Source of the DNA: Nonomuraea guangzhouensis
GTDB taxonomy: Bacteria > Actinomycetota > Actinomycetes > Streptosporangiales > Streptosporangiaceae
Length of the DNA stretch: 64,000 nucleotides
NCBI RefSeq assembly: GCF_019396345.1
Contig: NZ_JAHKRM010000007.1
Location: forward strand, 124,001-188,000
Direction: 5' to 3'
Each line of letters starts with the position of its first letter. Within the stretch, counting starts at the first letter, position 1. A program made the position numbers and the translations under genes. The notes beneath the pieces are model-generated. The model saw only the letters and a program-made list of their open reading frames with translations. It was not told where the DNA came from and ran no database searches. Of the stretch, positions 16,182-23,282 are shown piece by piece.

Positions 16182-18545
16182 ATGGCAACGGTGGTGGCAG
16201 GCAACACCCGGCGGCAGCAGATCGGCTGGCTGCCGGCCGAGGTGACGAGTTTCGTCGGACGTCGGCACGAGGTGGTCGAGGTCAAACAGCTCCTGTCCAC
16301 CTCCCGCGCGGTGACCCTGCTCGGCGTGGGCGGGGTGGGCAAGACCCGGCTGGCCCTGCGCGTGGGGATCGAGGTGCGGCGGGCCTTCCGCGACGGCGTG
16401 TGGCTGGTCGAACTCGCCGCGCTGACGGATCCGGAGCTGCTCGCCCAGGTCGTGGCCGAGACCCTGGAGATTCGCGACCATACCGTCTGTTCGCCCATGC
16501 AGGTGCTCATCAGCCACCTGCGTGACAAGCAGGCGCTGGTGATCCTCGACAACTGCGAGCACCTGGTCTACGAGTGCGCCGTGATGGCCGAGACGCTCCT
16601 GCGTGCCGCCCCTGAGCTGCGGATCCTGGCCACCAGCCGGCAGGCGTTGGGGATCACCGGCGAGCAGACGCTGCCCGTGCCGACGCTTCCGCTGCCGCTC
16701 TCCGACAATCCGGGGATGCCCATCGAGGCGCTCATGCAGTGCGACGCGCTGCAGCTGTTCACGGAGCGGGCCCGGGCGATCCTGCCGGCGTTCGCCATCA
16801 CCGAGGACAACCAGGACGCGGTGCTGCGGATCTGCCGCCGGTTGGACGGCCTGCCGCTCGCCATCGAGCTGGCGGCCGTCCGGCTGCGGGCGCTGTCGGT
16901 CGGGCAGTTGCTCGAACGGCTGGACGACCGGTTCCGGCTGCTCACCGCGGGGTCGCGGGCGACGCTGCCCCGCCACCAGACGCTCCGCGCGATGATCGAC
17001 TGGAGCTTCAGCCTGTGTTCGGAGCGGGAGCGGCTGCTGTGGGAGCGCGCGTCGGTGTTCGCCGGCAGCCTGGACCTGGAGGCGGCGGAGGCGGTCTGCG
17101 TCGGCGAGGGCATCAGCCGCGAGGAGGTCATCGACCTGGTGATCGGCCTGGTCGACAAGTCCGTCTTCCTCCGGGAGGAGCAGCGTCCCGGCGTGAGATA
17201 CCGGCTCCTGGACACGATCCGCGAGTACGGCCGCGAACGGCTCATCGCCTCGGGCCAGGAGGTGACGCTGCAACAGCGACACCGCGCCTATTACCGGGCA
17301 CTGGCGGCGCGGGCGCGGGCGGAGTTGTTCGGGCCGTCGCAGGTGACCTGGTTCGCCCGGCTGCAGCTCGAACACGCCAACCTGCGTACCGCGATCGAAA
17401 GCTACTACGCCGATCCGGCGGAGGTCAGGGCCGGCCTGGGCATGGCCGCCGACCTGCTCTATCACTGGATCACCAGTTACTACCTCGCCGAGGGCCGGCG
17501 TTGGCTGGACCGGGGGCTGGCCCTGGACACCGAATCGAGCGAGGTACGCGCCAGGGCGCTGTGGTCCAACAGCTGGCTGGCCATCATCCAGGCCGATATC
17601 ACCTCGGCCACGACCATGCTGGACGAGAGCCGGGTCCTGGGGGAGCAACTGGGGGACGAGCTGGTCCGCGGCTACGTCGCGCTCTACTCGGGCATGATCG
17701 CCATGTACCGCGGCGACACCGAAGCGGCGATCAGCCTCTACGAGGAGGCGGTGACGCGGCACGGCACCACCAAGGACCCCGTCGGTCGGGCCCTGGCCCT
17801 GATCCGGCTGTCCCTCGCGCACTCGTACCTGGGCGACTCGGCGCAGGCCATCTCCCTGGGCGACGAGTGCCTGGCCGTGTGCGACGCCTACGGGGAGGGC
17901 TGGCACAAGGCGTACACGATGATGGCGCTCGGCGTGGAGGTGTGGCGGCAGGGAGACCTGCACCGGGCGACCGGACTCGAGAAGCAGAGCCTGACCTTCA
18001 ACCGCTCGCTCGACGATCCGCTGGGTGTCGGGGTCAATCTCGAGGTGCTGGCCTGGATCGCCGCGACGGAGAAGCACTACCAGCGGGCCGCCCGGCTGCT
18101 GGGGATCCTGGAGACCGTCTGGCGGTCGATCGGCGCGCCGCTGTCTGGGTTCGGGCACCTGGTGCGCTATCACGACGAATGCGAGACGCGTACGCGCAAC
18201 GCTCTCGGAGACTCGGCCTTCGACGCCGCGGTCAAGCGAGGTGCCCGGCTCTCCTACGACGAGGCGCTCGGCTACGCGCTCCAGGAGGACGCTCCCCCCG
18301 ACGAGAAGGCACCGGAGGTGCCGGCGCGGCTCACCCGCCGGGAGAAGGAGATCGCCGCGCTGGTCGCCCAGGGGATGACCAACAAGCAGATCGCCGCGGC
18401 ACTGGTGATCGCCCAGCGCACCGCGGAGGCGCACATCGAGCACATCCTCAACAAGCTCGGCTTCAACTCACGCGCCCAGATCGCCGTGTGGTTCGGGGAA
18501 CAGGTCCGCGCCGCGGACGAAGAGTCCGGGGACGCACGCGACTGA
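16182..18545 (+). CDS. LuxR-family transcriptional regulator with STAND ATPase (LAL-like)
   Basis: The product has 787 residues. It has a P-loop LLGVGGVGKTRLAL near residue 46, Walker B ALVILDNCEHLVYE, ILATSRQALGITGE and GLPLAIELAAVRLR, then TPR-like helices, and a C-terminal LuxR/NarL helix-turn-helix (LTRREKEIAALVAQGMTNKQ...AEAHIEHILNKLGF, about 712-770). Such proteins are ATP-dependent activators, often of specialised-metabolite clusters. Its closeness to the encapsulin operon, about 3.7 kb away beyond its partner, makes pathway control plausible but unproven. The start ATG at 16182 follows GACAAGAGGGCGTCG, giving a fair ribosome site. Confidence 0.85.
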   Translation: MATVVAGNTRRQQIGWLPAEVTSFVGRRHEVVEVKQLLSTSRAVTLLGVGGVGKTRLALRVGIEVRRAFRDGVWLVELAALTDPELLAQVVAETLEIRDHTVCSPMQVLISHLRDKQALVILDNCEHLVYECAVMAETLLRAAPELRILATSRQALGITGEQTLPVPTLPLPLSDNPGMPIEALMQCDALQLFTERARAILPAFAITEDNQDAVLRICRRLDGLPLAIELAAVRLRALSVGQLLERLDDRFRLLTAGSRATLPRHQTLRAMIDWSFSLCSERERLLWERASVFAGSLDLEAAEAVCVGEGISREEVIDLVIGLVDKSVFLREEQRPGVRYRLLDTIREYGRERLIASGQEVTLQQRHRAYYRALAARARAELFGPSQVTWFARLQLEHANLRTAIESYYADPAEVRAGLGMAADLLYHWITSYYLAEGRRWLDRGLALDTESSEVRARALWSNSWLAIIQADITSATTMLDESRVLGEQLGDELVRGYVALYSGMIAMYRGDTEAAISLYEEAVTRHGTTKDPVGRALALIRLSLAHSYLGDSAQAISLGDECLAVCDAYGEGWHKAYTMMALGVEVWRQGDLHRATGLEKQSLTFNRSLDDPLGVGVNLEVLAWIAATEKHYQRAARLLGILETVWRSIGAPLSGFGHLVRYHDECETRTRNALGDSAFDAAVKRGARLSYDEALGYALQEDAPPDEKAPEVPARLTRREKEIAALVAQGMTNKQIAAALVIAQRTAEAHIEHILNKLGFNSRAQIAVWFGEQVRAADEESGDARD

Positions 18546-18658
18546 CCGAATCTGGTGGTTGATCGGCCTTTGGGGGTTTTCGGGCCACCGGTATGCGGCG
18601 TAGCTTACTGTCGTTGGGCATAACCAAGGAGCTATTCGATCGGCGGGGGATGCAACGC

Positions 18659-19474
18659 ATGAGTGACGAGGCTCGGTGGTCCGCGGGTATCGACTCCAGC
18701 ACACCAAACCTCGCCCGGATGCATGATTACTTCATCGGTGGCAAGGACAACTTCGCCGTCGACCGAGAGGCGGCGGAGGCGGTGCTGGCCACCGCGCCGG
18801 AAGTGCGCGTCATGGCGCAGGAGCATCAGGCGTTCCACGTACGCGTGATCCGGTTCCTCGTGGAGCAGGGCATCACCCAGTTCATCAACCTGGGCTCGGG
18901 GCTCCCCAGCGACCTCAACACGCACGAACTGGCCCGATCCCTCACCCCCGACGCCCGGGTGGTCTACGTCGACACCGACCCGGTGGTGCTCACTCATGGC
19001 AGGGCGATCCTCGCCAAGGGGCCCAGGACCGCCGTCGTCAAGGGCGGCATCACGCATCCCGCCGAACTGCTCGCCGACCCCGACCTGCGGGAGGTGATCG
19101 ACCTCGACCAGCCGGTGGCGGTGCTGTTGTTCGGCGTCCTGCAGTACATCCCGGACAGTAGCCACCCTTTCCAGCGCGTGGCCGAGCTGCGGGACGCGTT
19201 GCCGGCCGGCAGCCACATCGTCATCACGCATGTCGTCTTCGACTCCCGCCCGGAGGCCGCGGAGCCGATCGTCAACGTCTACCGCAAGATGCTGGGCCAC
19301 GACGAAGGCGGCGCCCGTACGCGCGAGACGGTGCTGCCCTTCTTCGACGGACTCGACCTGGTCGAGCCCGGTCTGGTGTACGTCCGTGAGTGGCGGCCCG
19401 ACAGCCCCTTCCTGTCCGAGAGGCCGGAAATGGCGTGGGTGATCGTCGGCGTCGGCCGCAAGGCCGGGCCTTAG
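18659..19474 (+). CDS. SAM-dependent methyltransferase, Methyltransf_19 (DUF574) family
   Basis: The protein has about 271 residues. The family signature is clear: TPNLARMHDYFIGGKDNFAVD near the start, FINLGSGLPSDLNTHELA (SAM motif I), VVYVDTDPVVLTHGRAIL (motif II) and a C-terminal DLVEPGLVYVREWRPD. Members are common in actinomycetes and mostly uncharacterised. I prefer the ATG at 18659, with GGCGGGGGA about 9 nt upstream; an in-frame ATG at 18593 would add 22 residues that do not fit the family. A paralogue lies at 30215. The gene converges with the P450 with a single base between stops and no room for a terminator. Confidence 0.85.
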   Translation: MSDEARWSAGIDSSTPNLARMHDYFIGGKDNFAVDREAAEAVLATAPEVRVMAQEHQAFHVRVIRFLVEQGITQFINLGSGLPSDLNTHELARSLTPDARVVYVDTDPVVLTHGRAILAKGPRTAVVKGGITHPAELLADPDLREVIDLDQPVAVLLFGVLQYIPDSSHPFQRVAELRDALPAGSHIVITHVVFDSRPEAAEPIVNVYRKMLGHDEGGARTRETVLPFFDGLDLVEPGLVYVREWRPDSPFLSERPEMAWVIVGVGRKAGP

Positions 19475-19475
19475 T

Positions 19476-20648
19476 TCAGCGCCGGTCGAAGGTCAGGTGC
19501 AGCTTGGCCGGGCTGCCGAAGGGCACGCCGGCCTGACGCGGGATGTCGGCGCCTTCCTCGAGCCGGAAGTTCGTCGCCTGCTTGAGCAGCTCCTCGAAGG
19601 CGATCATCAGTTGGATCCGGGCGAAGTGCTGGCCGAGGCAGCGATGCACGCCTGCCCCGAACGCCAGGTGCGGATTGAGGTGCCGGTCGAAGACCAGTTC
19701 GTCGGGGCGGTCGAAGCGCGCGGCATCGCGATTGCCCGAGTAGAACTGCACGACGACCCGATCTCCCGGTTTCAACGGGGTTCCGGCGAGTTCGGTGTCC
19801 TGGGTCACCGTACGGGCCATGAACGCCACGGTCGTCTCGAAGCGCAGGAACTCATCCAGCGGCCCGCGCCACCAATCCGGGGTCCGCAGGATCGGCTCGA
19901 CATCCTCGCGGGTGGCCAGATGGTAGGCGATGTTGACGATCGCGCCGCGCGTCGTGTCCAGGCCGCCGAGCAGCAGCGTGGTGACGATCGCCACCTGTTC
20001 CCCAGCGGTCAGGGGGCGCCCGTCGATGCTCGCCCCGGCCAGGGCGCCAAGGACATTTCGGTCATCCGCCGACCGGTCGCCTGCCTCGGTGACCGCCTCC
20101 ACCGCGAGCAGGGCGACCGCTTCGAACGTCTCGGGCGTGCTCTCCAACGCACACCGCTTGACCGCCGCCACGCCCCGTCTCATCAGCTCCATGTTGTCGG
20201 TGGCGAACACGACCCGGGCCAGTGACCCGGCGATGAAGGGCACCGCGTAGTCGCGCGCCATCTCCACCCGGCCGTCGCCGATGAACCCCGCCATGGCGTC
20301 CCGGGCGATCTCGCGCAGCTGCTCCTCATAGCGGAGCAGGAACGAGCGCGAGAAGTACCGGTCGAGGAACCTGCGGTACTGACGGTGATCCGGCGGGTCG
20401 ACATCCAGCGGGATCAGGCGGACCGGTACGCCGCGCAGCCCCGGCTGCGCCGAACTGAAGATCGCCGGTCGCAGGCAGACCGTGCGGACATCCTCGTAAC
20501 GGGTGACCAGGTAGTAACCACCGTCGCTGTGCGTGTGCACGACCGGGCATTCCTTGCGCGCGACGGCGAGCGCGTCGAGGAGATGCTCGCGCTGGTCATC
20601 GGCGAAAAGATCGATGTTCGCCAGGACGTCCGCTGCCGATGCGGTCAT
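19476..20648 (-). CDS. Cytochrome P450
   Basis: The enzyme has about 390 residues. It has the I-helix LLLGGLDTTRGAI, a K-helix E-x-x-R in LDEFLRFETT, HLNPHLAFGAGVHRCLGQHFA with the heme-ligating cysteine, and a C-terminal beta region. It is a soluble class I bacterial monooxygenase that needs a ferredoxin, and none is encoded nearby. I chose the ATG at 20648 because GGAGGAAAG precedes it; an upstream in-frame start would add 21 residues without family support. The upstream 146-bp region is shared with the divergent lectin gene and has a 7-bp inverted repeat (CACACAC 20672, GTGTGTG 20712). The substrate is unknown. Confidence 0.9.
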   Translation of the reverse strand: MTASAADVLANIDLFADDQREHLLDALAVARKECPVVHTHSDGGYYLVTRYEDVRTVCLRPAIFSSAQPGLRGVPVRLIPLDVDPPDHRQYRRFLDRYFSRSFLLRYEEQLREIARDAMAGFIGDGRVEMARDYAVPFIAGSLARVVFATDNMELMRRGVAAVKRCALESTPETFEAVALLAVEAVTEAGDRSADDRNVLGALAGASIDGRPLTAGEQVAIVTTLLLGGLDTTRGAIVNIAYHLATREDVEPILRTPDWWRGPLDEFLRFETTVAFMARTVTQDTELAGTPLKPGDRVVVQFYSGNRDAARFDRPDELVFDRHLNPHLAFGAGVHRCLGQHFARIQLMIAFEELLKQATNFRLEEGADIPRQAGVPFGSPAKLHLTFDRR

Positions 20649-20794
20649 CTTTCCTCCACAAGGCGCCGGCTCACACACCGTCATTAGACCGCGTGGCGAC
20701 CATTTGACCAAGTGTGTGAATCGACAACCATGGACGGCCCGGCGGCATCTAACGCTTCGGACGATCTACTTAAACCCCAGCGAAAGGCTGCAAC

Positions 20795-21271
20795 GTGCGT
20801 ATTCTTTCCAGAACTCTCGCCGCCGGAGCGCTCGTCACCGCAATGGCCGCCGCCGCGATGCCCGCGTCCGCTGCCGCCGCTCCCTCCCGCCAGCTCAAGA
20901 ACGCCGCGACCGGACTGTGCCTGGCCGTCGGCAAGAGCGAGGTGAAGAAGGGGAAGCGGGTCATCCAGTGGTCGTGCAACGGGCTCAAGGACCAGCAGTG
21001 GATCTACTCGCACCACAAACTCGTGAACGCCAAGACGGGCATGTGCCTCGCGATCGCCCACGGTGACCGGCGGAAGGGCAAGTACGTGATCCAGTGGCCG
21101 TGCACCGACGGCGGGATCGAGCAGGAATGGGCGTACGACGACTACCAGCGGTTCCAGAACAGGGCCACCGGACTGTGCCTGGCCATCGGCAAGAGCGAGG
21201 CAAGGAAGGGCAAGTGGGCGATCCAATGGACCTGCAAGACCATCGCCGACCAGGCCTGGTACATGCGGTAG
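20795..21271 (+). CDS. Secreted ricin-type beta-trefoil lectin domain protein
   Basis: The product has 158 residues: a signal peptide (about 1-30, cut after ...PASAAAA) and one beta-trefoil of three homologous repeats. Each repeat contains GLCLAVGK- or GMCLAIAH-like strands and ends in a Q-x-W motif: DQQWIY, EQEWAY, DQAWYM. Conserved Cys pairs occur in each repeat. It probably binds carbohydrate outside the cell; no catalytic domain is fused. The start is GTG, with AAAGG 8 nt upstream. It is a compact stand-alone lectin, which is unusual because most are fused to glycosidases. Confidence 0.85.
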   Translation: MRILSRTLAAGALVTAMAAAAMPASAAAAPSRQLKNAATGLCLAVGKSEVKKGKRVIQWSCNGLKDQQWIYSHHKLVNAKTGMCLAIAHGDRRKGKYVIQWPCTDGGIEQEWAYDDYQRFQNRATGLCLAIGKSEARKGKWAIQWTCKTIADQAWYMR

Positions 21272-21373
21272 CTTGACCGGCCGCCGGGGGGATGCCCGGT
21301 TGTGGTGGGCTTAGGGACGCCCTAGGGGGGAAGACCGGACGCACGGGGCCCGACAACAGTCAGTGGGGGCGTC

Positions 21374-22774
21374 ATGGTCATTTCGCGAAGCGTCTTCAGA
21401 CGCAAACCGGTGGAACAGATCGCCACCGAACACGAGGGCGAACTGTCCAGGTCACTCGGCCTGTGGCAGCTCACCGCCATCGGGATCGGCGGCATCATCG
21501 GGGCGGGGATCTTCGCTCTGGCGGGCGCGGTCGCCAATCAGACCGCCGGACCGGCCGTGCTCGTGTCGTTCCTCATCGCCGGGGTCGCCAGCGCCGCCGC
21601 GGCGCTCTCGTACGCCGAGTTCGCGGGAATGATCCCGAAGGCGGGGTCCGCCTACACCTACGGGTACGCGGTCCTGGGGGAGATCGTCGGCTGGTTCATC
21701 GGCTGGGACCTGCTGCTGGAGTACACCGCGATCGTCGCGGTCGTGGCCATCGGCATCTCCGGCTACTTCGGCTTCCTCGTCCAGCAGTTCGGGTTCCAGC
21801 TGCCCGCGTGGATGCTCGGTGCGCCCGGCACCGGTCAGGGGCATGTGGTGGACCTGTTCGCGGTGCTCTTGTGCCTGCTCATCGCCTTCCTGCTGAACCT
21901 CGGCATCAAAGCCGCGGCCAGGTTCGAGACGTTCGTGGTGGGCATCAAGATCGCTGTCGTGCTGCTGGTGATCGTGGTCGGGGCCCTCCACATCAACCCC
22001 TTGAACTACCACCCCTTCTTCCCGTTCGGGGTCAGCGGGGCGATCACCGGGGCCGCCACCGTGTTCTTCGCGGTGTTCGGCTACGACGCGATGAGCACCG
22101 CGGCCGAGGAATCGCGGGACGCCCGGCGGCACATGCCGAAGGCGATCGTCTACTCGCTGATCATCTCCATGGTGCTGTACGTGCTGGCCACCCTCGTGCT
22201 CACCGGCATGCAGAACTACCGGGACATCGACCCGGAGAGCGGCTTCTCCTCGGCGTTCGCCTCGGTCGGGCTGTCCGGGCTGGCGTCCCTGATCGCGGTG
22301 GGGGCGATCATCGGCATCCTCACGGTCATGTTCACCTTCATGCTCGGCGTCACCCGGGTCTGGTTCTCGATGAGCCGGGACGGGCTGCTGCCGCAGTGGT
22401 TCGCCAAGCTGCACCCGGTGCGGCGGGTGCCGTCGCGGGTCACCTGGATCGTGGGCGTCGCCTCGGCGGCGATCGCCGGGTTCCTGCCCATCCGGGAGGC
22501 GGCCGAGCTGACGAACATCGGGATCCTGCTGGCGTTCGTGGTCGTCTGCGTGGCGGTGATCGTGCTCCGCTATCGGCAGCCCGACCTGCCCCGCGCGTTC
22601 AGGACGCCGGGAATGCCGGTGACACCGGCCGTCGGGGTGATCTTCAGCATCTGGCTGATCACCTTCCTGGAGCCGGTCACGTGGCTGCGGTTCCTCGTCT
22701 GGTTCGTGATCGGGCTGATCGTGTACTTCGCTTACGGCCGCCGGCACTCTGCGCTGGAGTCGCAATCGGTATGA
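21374..22774 (+). CDS. APC-family amino acid permease (cationic amino acid transporter-like)
   Basis: The protein has 466 residues and about 12 transmembrane helices. The first helix reads AIGIGGIIGAGIFALAGA, the substrate-binding G-x-G motif of APC transporters. Later segments include AEFAGMIPKAGSAYTYGY, VFFAVFGYDAMSTAAEESRD and MFTFMLGVTRVWFSMSRDGLLP, typical of the CAT/YfnA branch. It imports or exchanges amino acids. The 100-bp upstream region holds only a short TAGGG-ACG-CCCTA repeat at 21312. A strong hairpin follows the stop. Confidence 0.88.
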   Translation: MVISRSVFRRKPVEQIATEHEGELSRSLGLWQLTAIGIGGIIGAGIFALAGAVANQTAGPAVLVSFLIAGVASAAAALSYAEFAGMIPKAGSAYTYGYAVLGEIVGWFIGWDLLLEYTAIVAVVAIGISGYFGFLVQQFGFQLPAWMLGAPGTGQGHVVDLFAVLLCLLIAFLLNLGIKAAARFETFVVGIKIAVVLLVIVVGALHINPLNYHPFFPFGVSGAITGAATVFFAVFGYDAMSTAAEESRDARRHMPKAIVYSLIISMVLYVLATLVLTGMQNYRDIDPESGFSSAFASVGLSGLASLIAVGAIIGILTVMFTFMLGVTRVWFSMSRDGLLPQWFAKLHPVRRVPSRVTWIVGVASAAIAGFLPIREAAELTNIGILLAFVVVCVAVIVLRYRQPDLPRAFRTPGMPVTPAVGVIFSIWLITFLEPVTWLRFLVWFVIGLIVYFAYGRRHSALESQSV

Positions 22775-22778
22775 GAAA

Positions 22779-22808
22779 CAGCCCCGGACTCAGGTGAGTC
22801 CGAGGCTG
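22779..22808. terminator. Bidirectional terminator between permease and tRNA array
   Basis: CAGCC-C-CGGACTCA at 22779-22792 pairs with TGAGTCCG-A-GGCTG at 22795-22808 (one mismatch, 2-nt loop). It starts 5 nt after the permease stop and lies 12 nt past the 3' end of tRNA-Val on the other strand, so it suits both transcripts. Confidence 0.75.
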
Positions 22809-22819
22809 TGCGAGCGTGG

Positions 22820-22891
22820 TGGACGATACTGGGATTGAACCAGTGACCTCTTCCGTGTCAGGGAAGCGCTCTCCCGCTGAGCTAATCGTCC
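22820..22891 (-). tRNA. tRNA-Val(GAC)
   Basis: A 72-nt cloverleaf on the minus strand. The acceptor GGACGAT pairs with ATCGTCC, the anticodon arm CTTCC-CTGACAC-GGAAG gives anticodon GAC, and the T-loop is GGTTCAATCC. No CCA is encoded. It is the last gene of the array. Confidence 0.95.
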
Positions 22892-22912
22892 ATATCGAGT
22901 TAGAAAACTCCG

Positions 22913-22984
22913 AGCGGAAGACGGGATTCGAACCCGCGACCCTCACCTTGGCAAGGTGATGCTCTACCACTGAGCCACTTCCGC
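22913..22984 (-). tRNA. tRNA-Gly(GCC), copy 2
   Basis: Acceptor GCGGAAG/CTTCCGC, anticodon loop TTGCCAA giving GCC, and T-arm GGGTTCGAATCCC. Its sequence is identical to the copy at 23126-23197, including a few flanking bases, which indicates a recent tandem duplication or gene conversion. Confidence 0.95.
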
Positions 22985-23038
22985 GTGGCGCCACACTTAA
23001 CTTTAGCGGATCCGGGAGGGTCCGCCGTCCGGCGACCG

Positions 23039-23109
23039 AGGTGGAGACGGGATTTGAACCCGTGTAGACGGCTTTGCAGGCCGCTGCCTCGCCTCTCGGC
23101 CACTCCACC
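23039..23109 (-). tRNA. tRNA-Cys(GCA)
   Basis: Acceptor GGTGGAG/CTCCACC, anticodon loop CTGCAAA giving GCA, T-arm GGGTTCAAATCCC. It lies between the two identical tRNA-Gly genes. Confidence 0.95.
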
Positions 23110-23125
23110 AGGAGATTGCACTCCG

Positions 23126-23197
23126 AGCGGAAGACGGGATTCGAACCCGCGACCCTCACCTTGGCAAGGTGATGCTCTACCACTGAGCCACTTCCGC
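23126..23197 (-). tRNA. tRNA-Gly(GCC), copy 1
   Basis: First gene of the minus-strand array Gly-Cys-Gly-Val. Acceptor GCGGAAG/CTTCCGC and anticodon GCC. It is separated from the amidase gene by about 85 bp. Confidence 0.95.
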
Positions 23198-23282
23198 GTG
23201 TTTCCGGCGATGACCGGCCACGGGAAAACCATATCGCCTTCGGAGAGTGCACGTGCGCGGTGAGCGGGCTCGCGGGTGAGAT

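Noticed and set aside
16047..18443. Long open frame antisense to the LuxR-type regulator
   Set aside because: It mirrors the codon bias of the sense gene, has no domain and no ribosome site.
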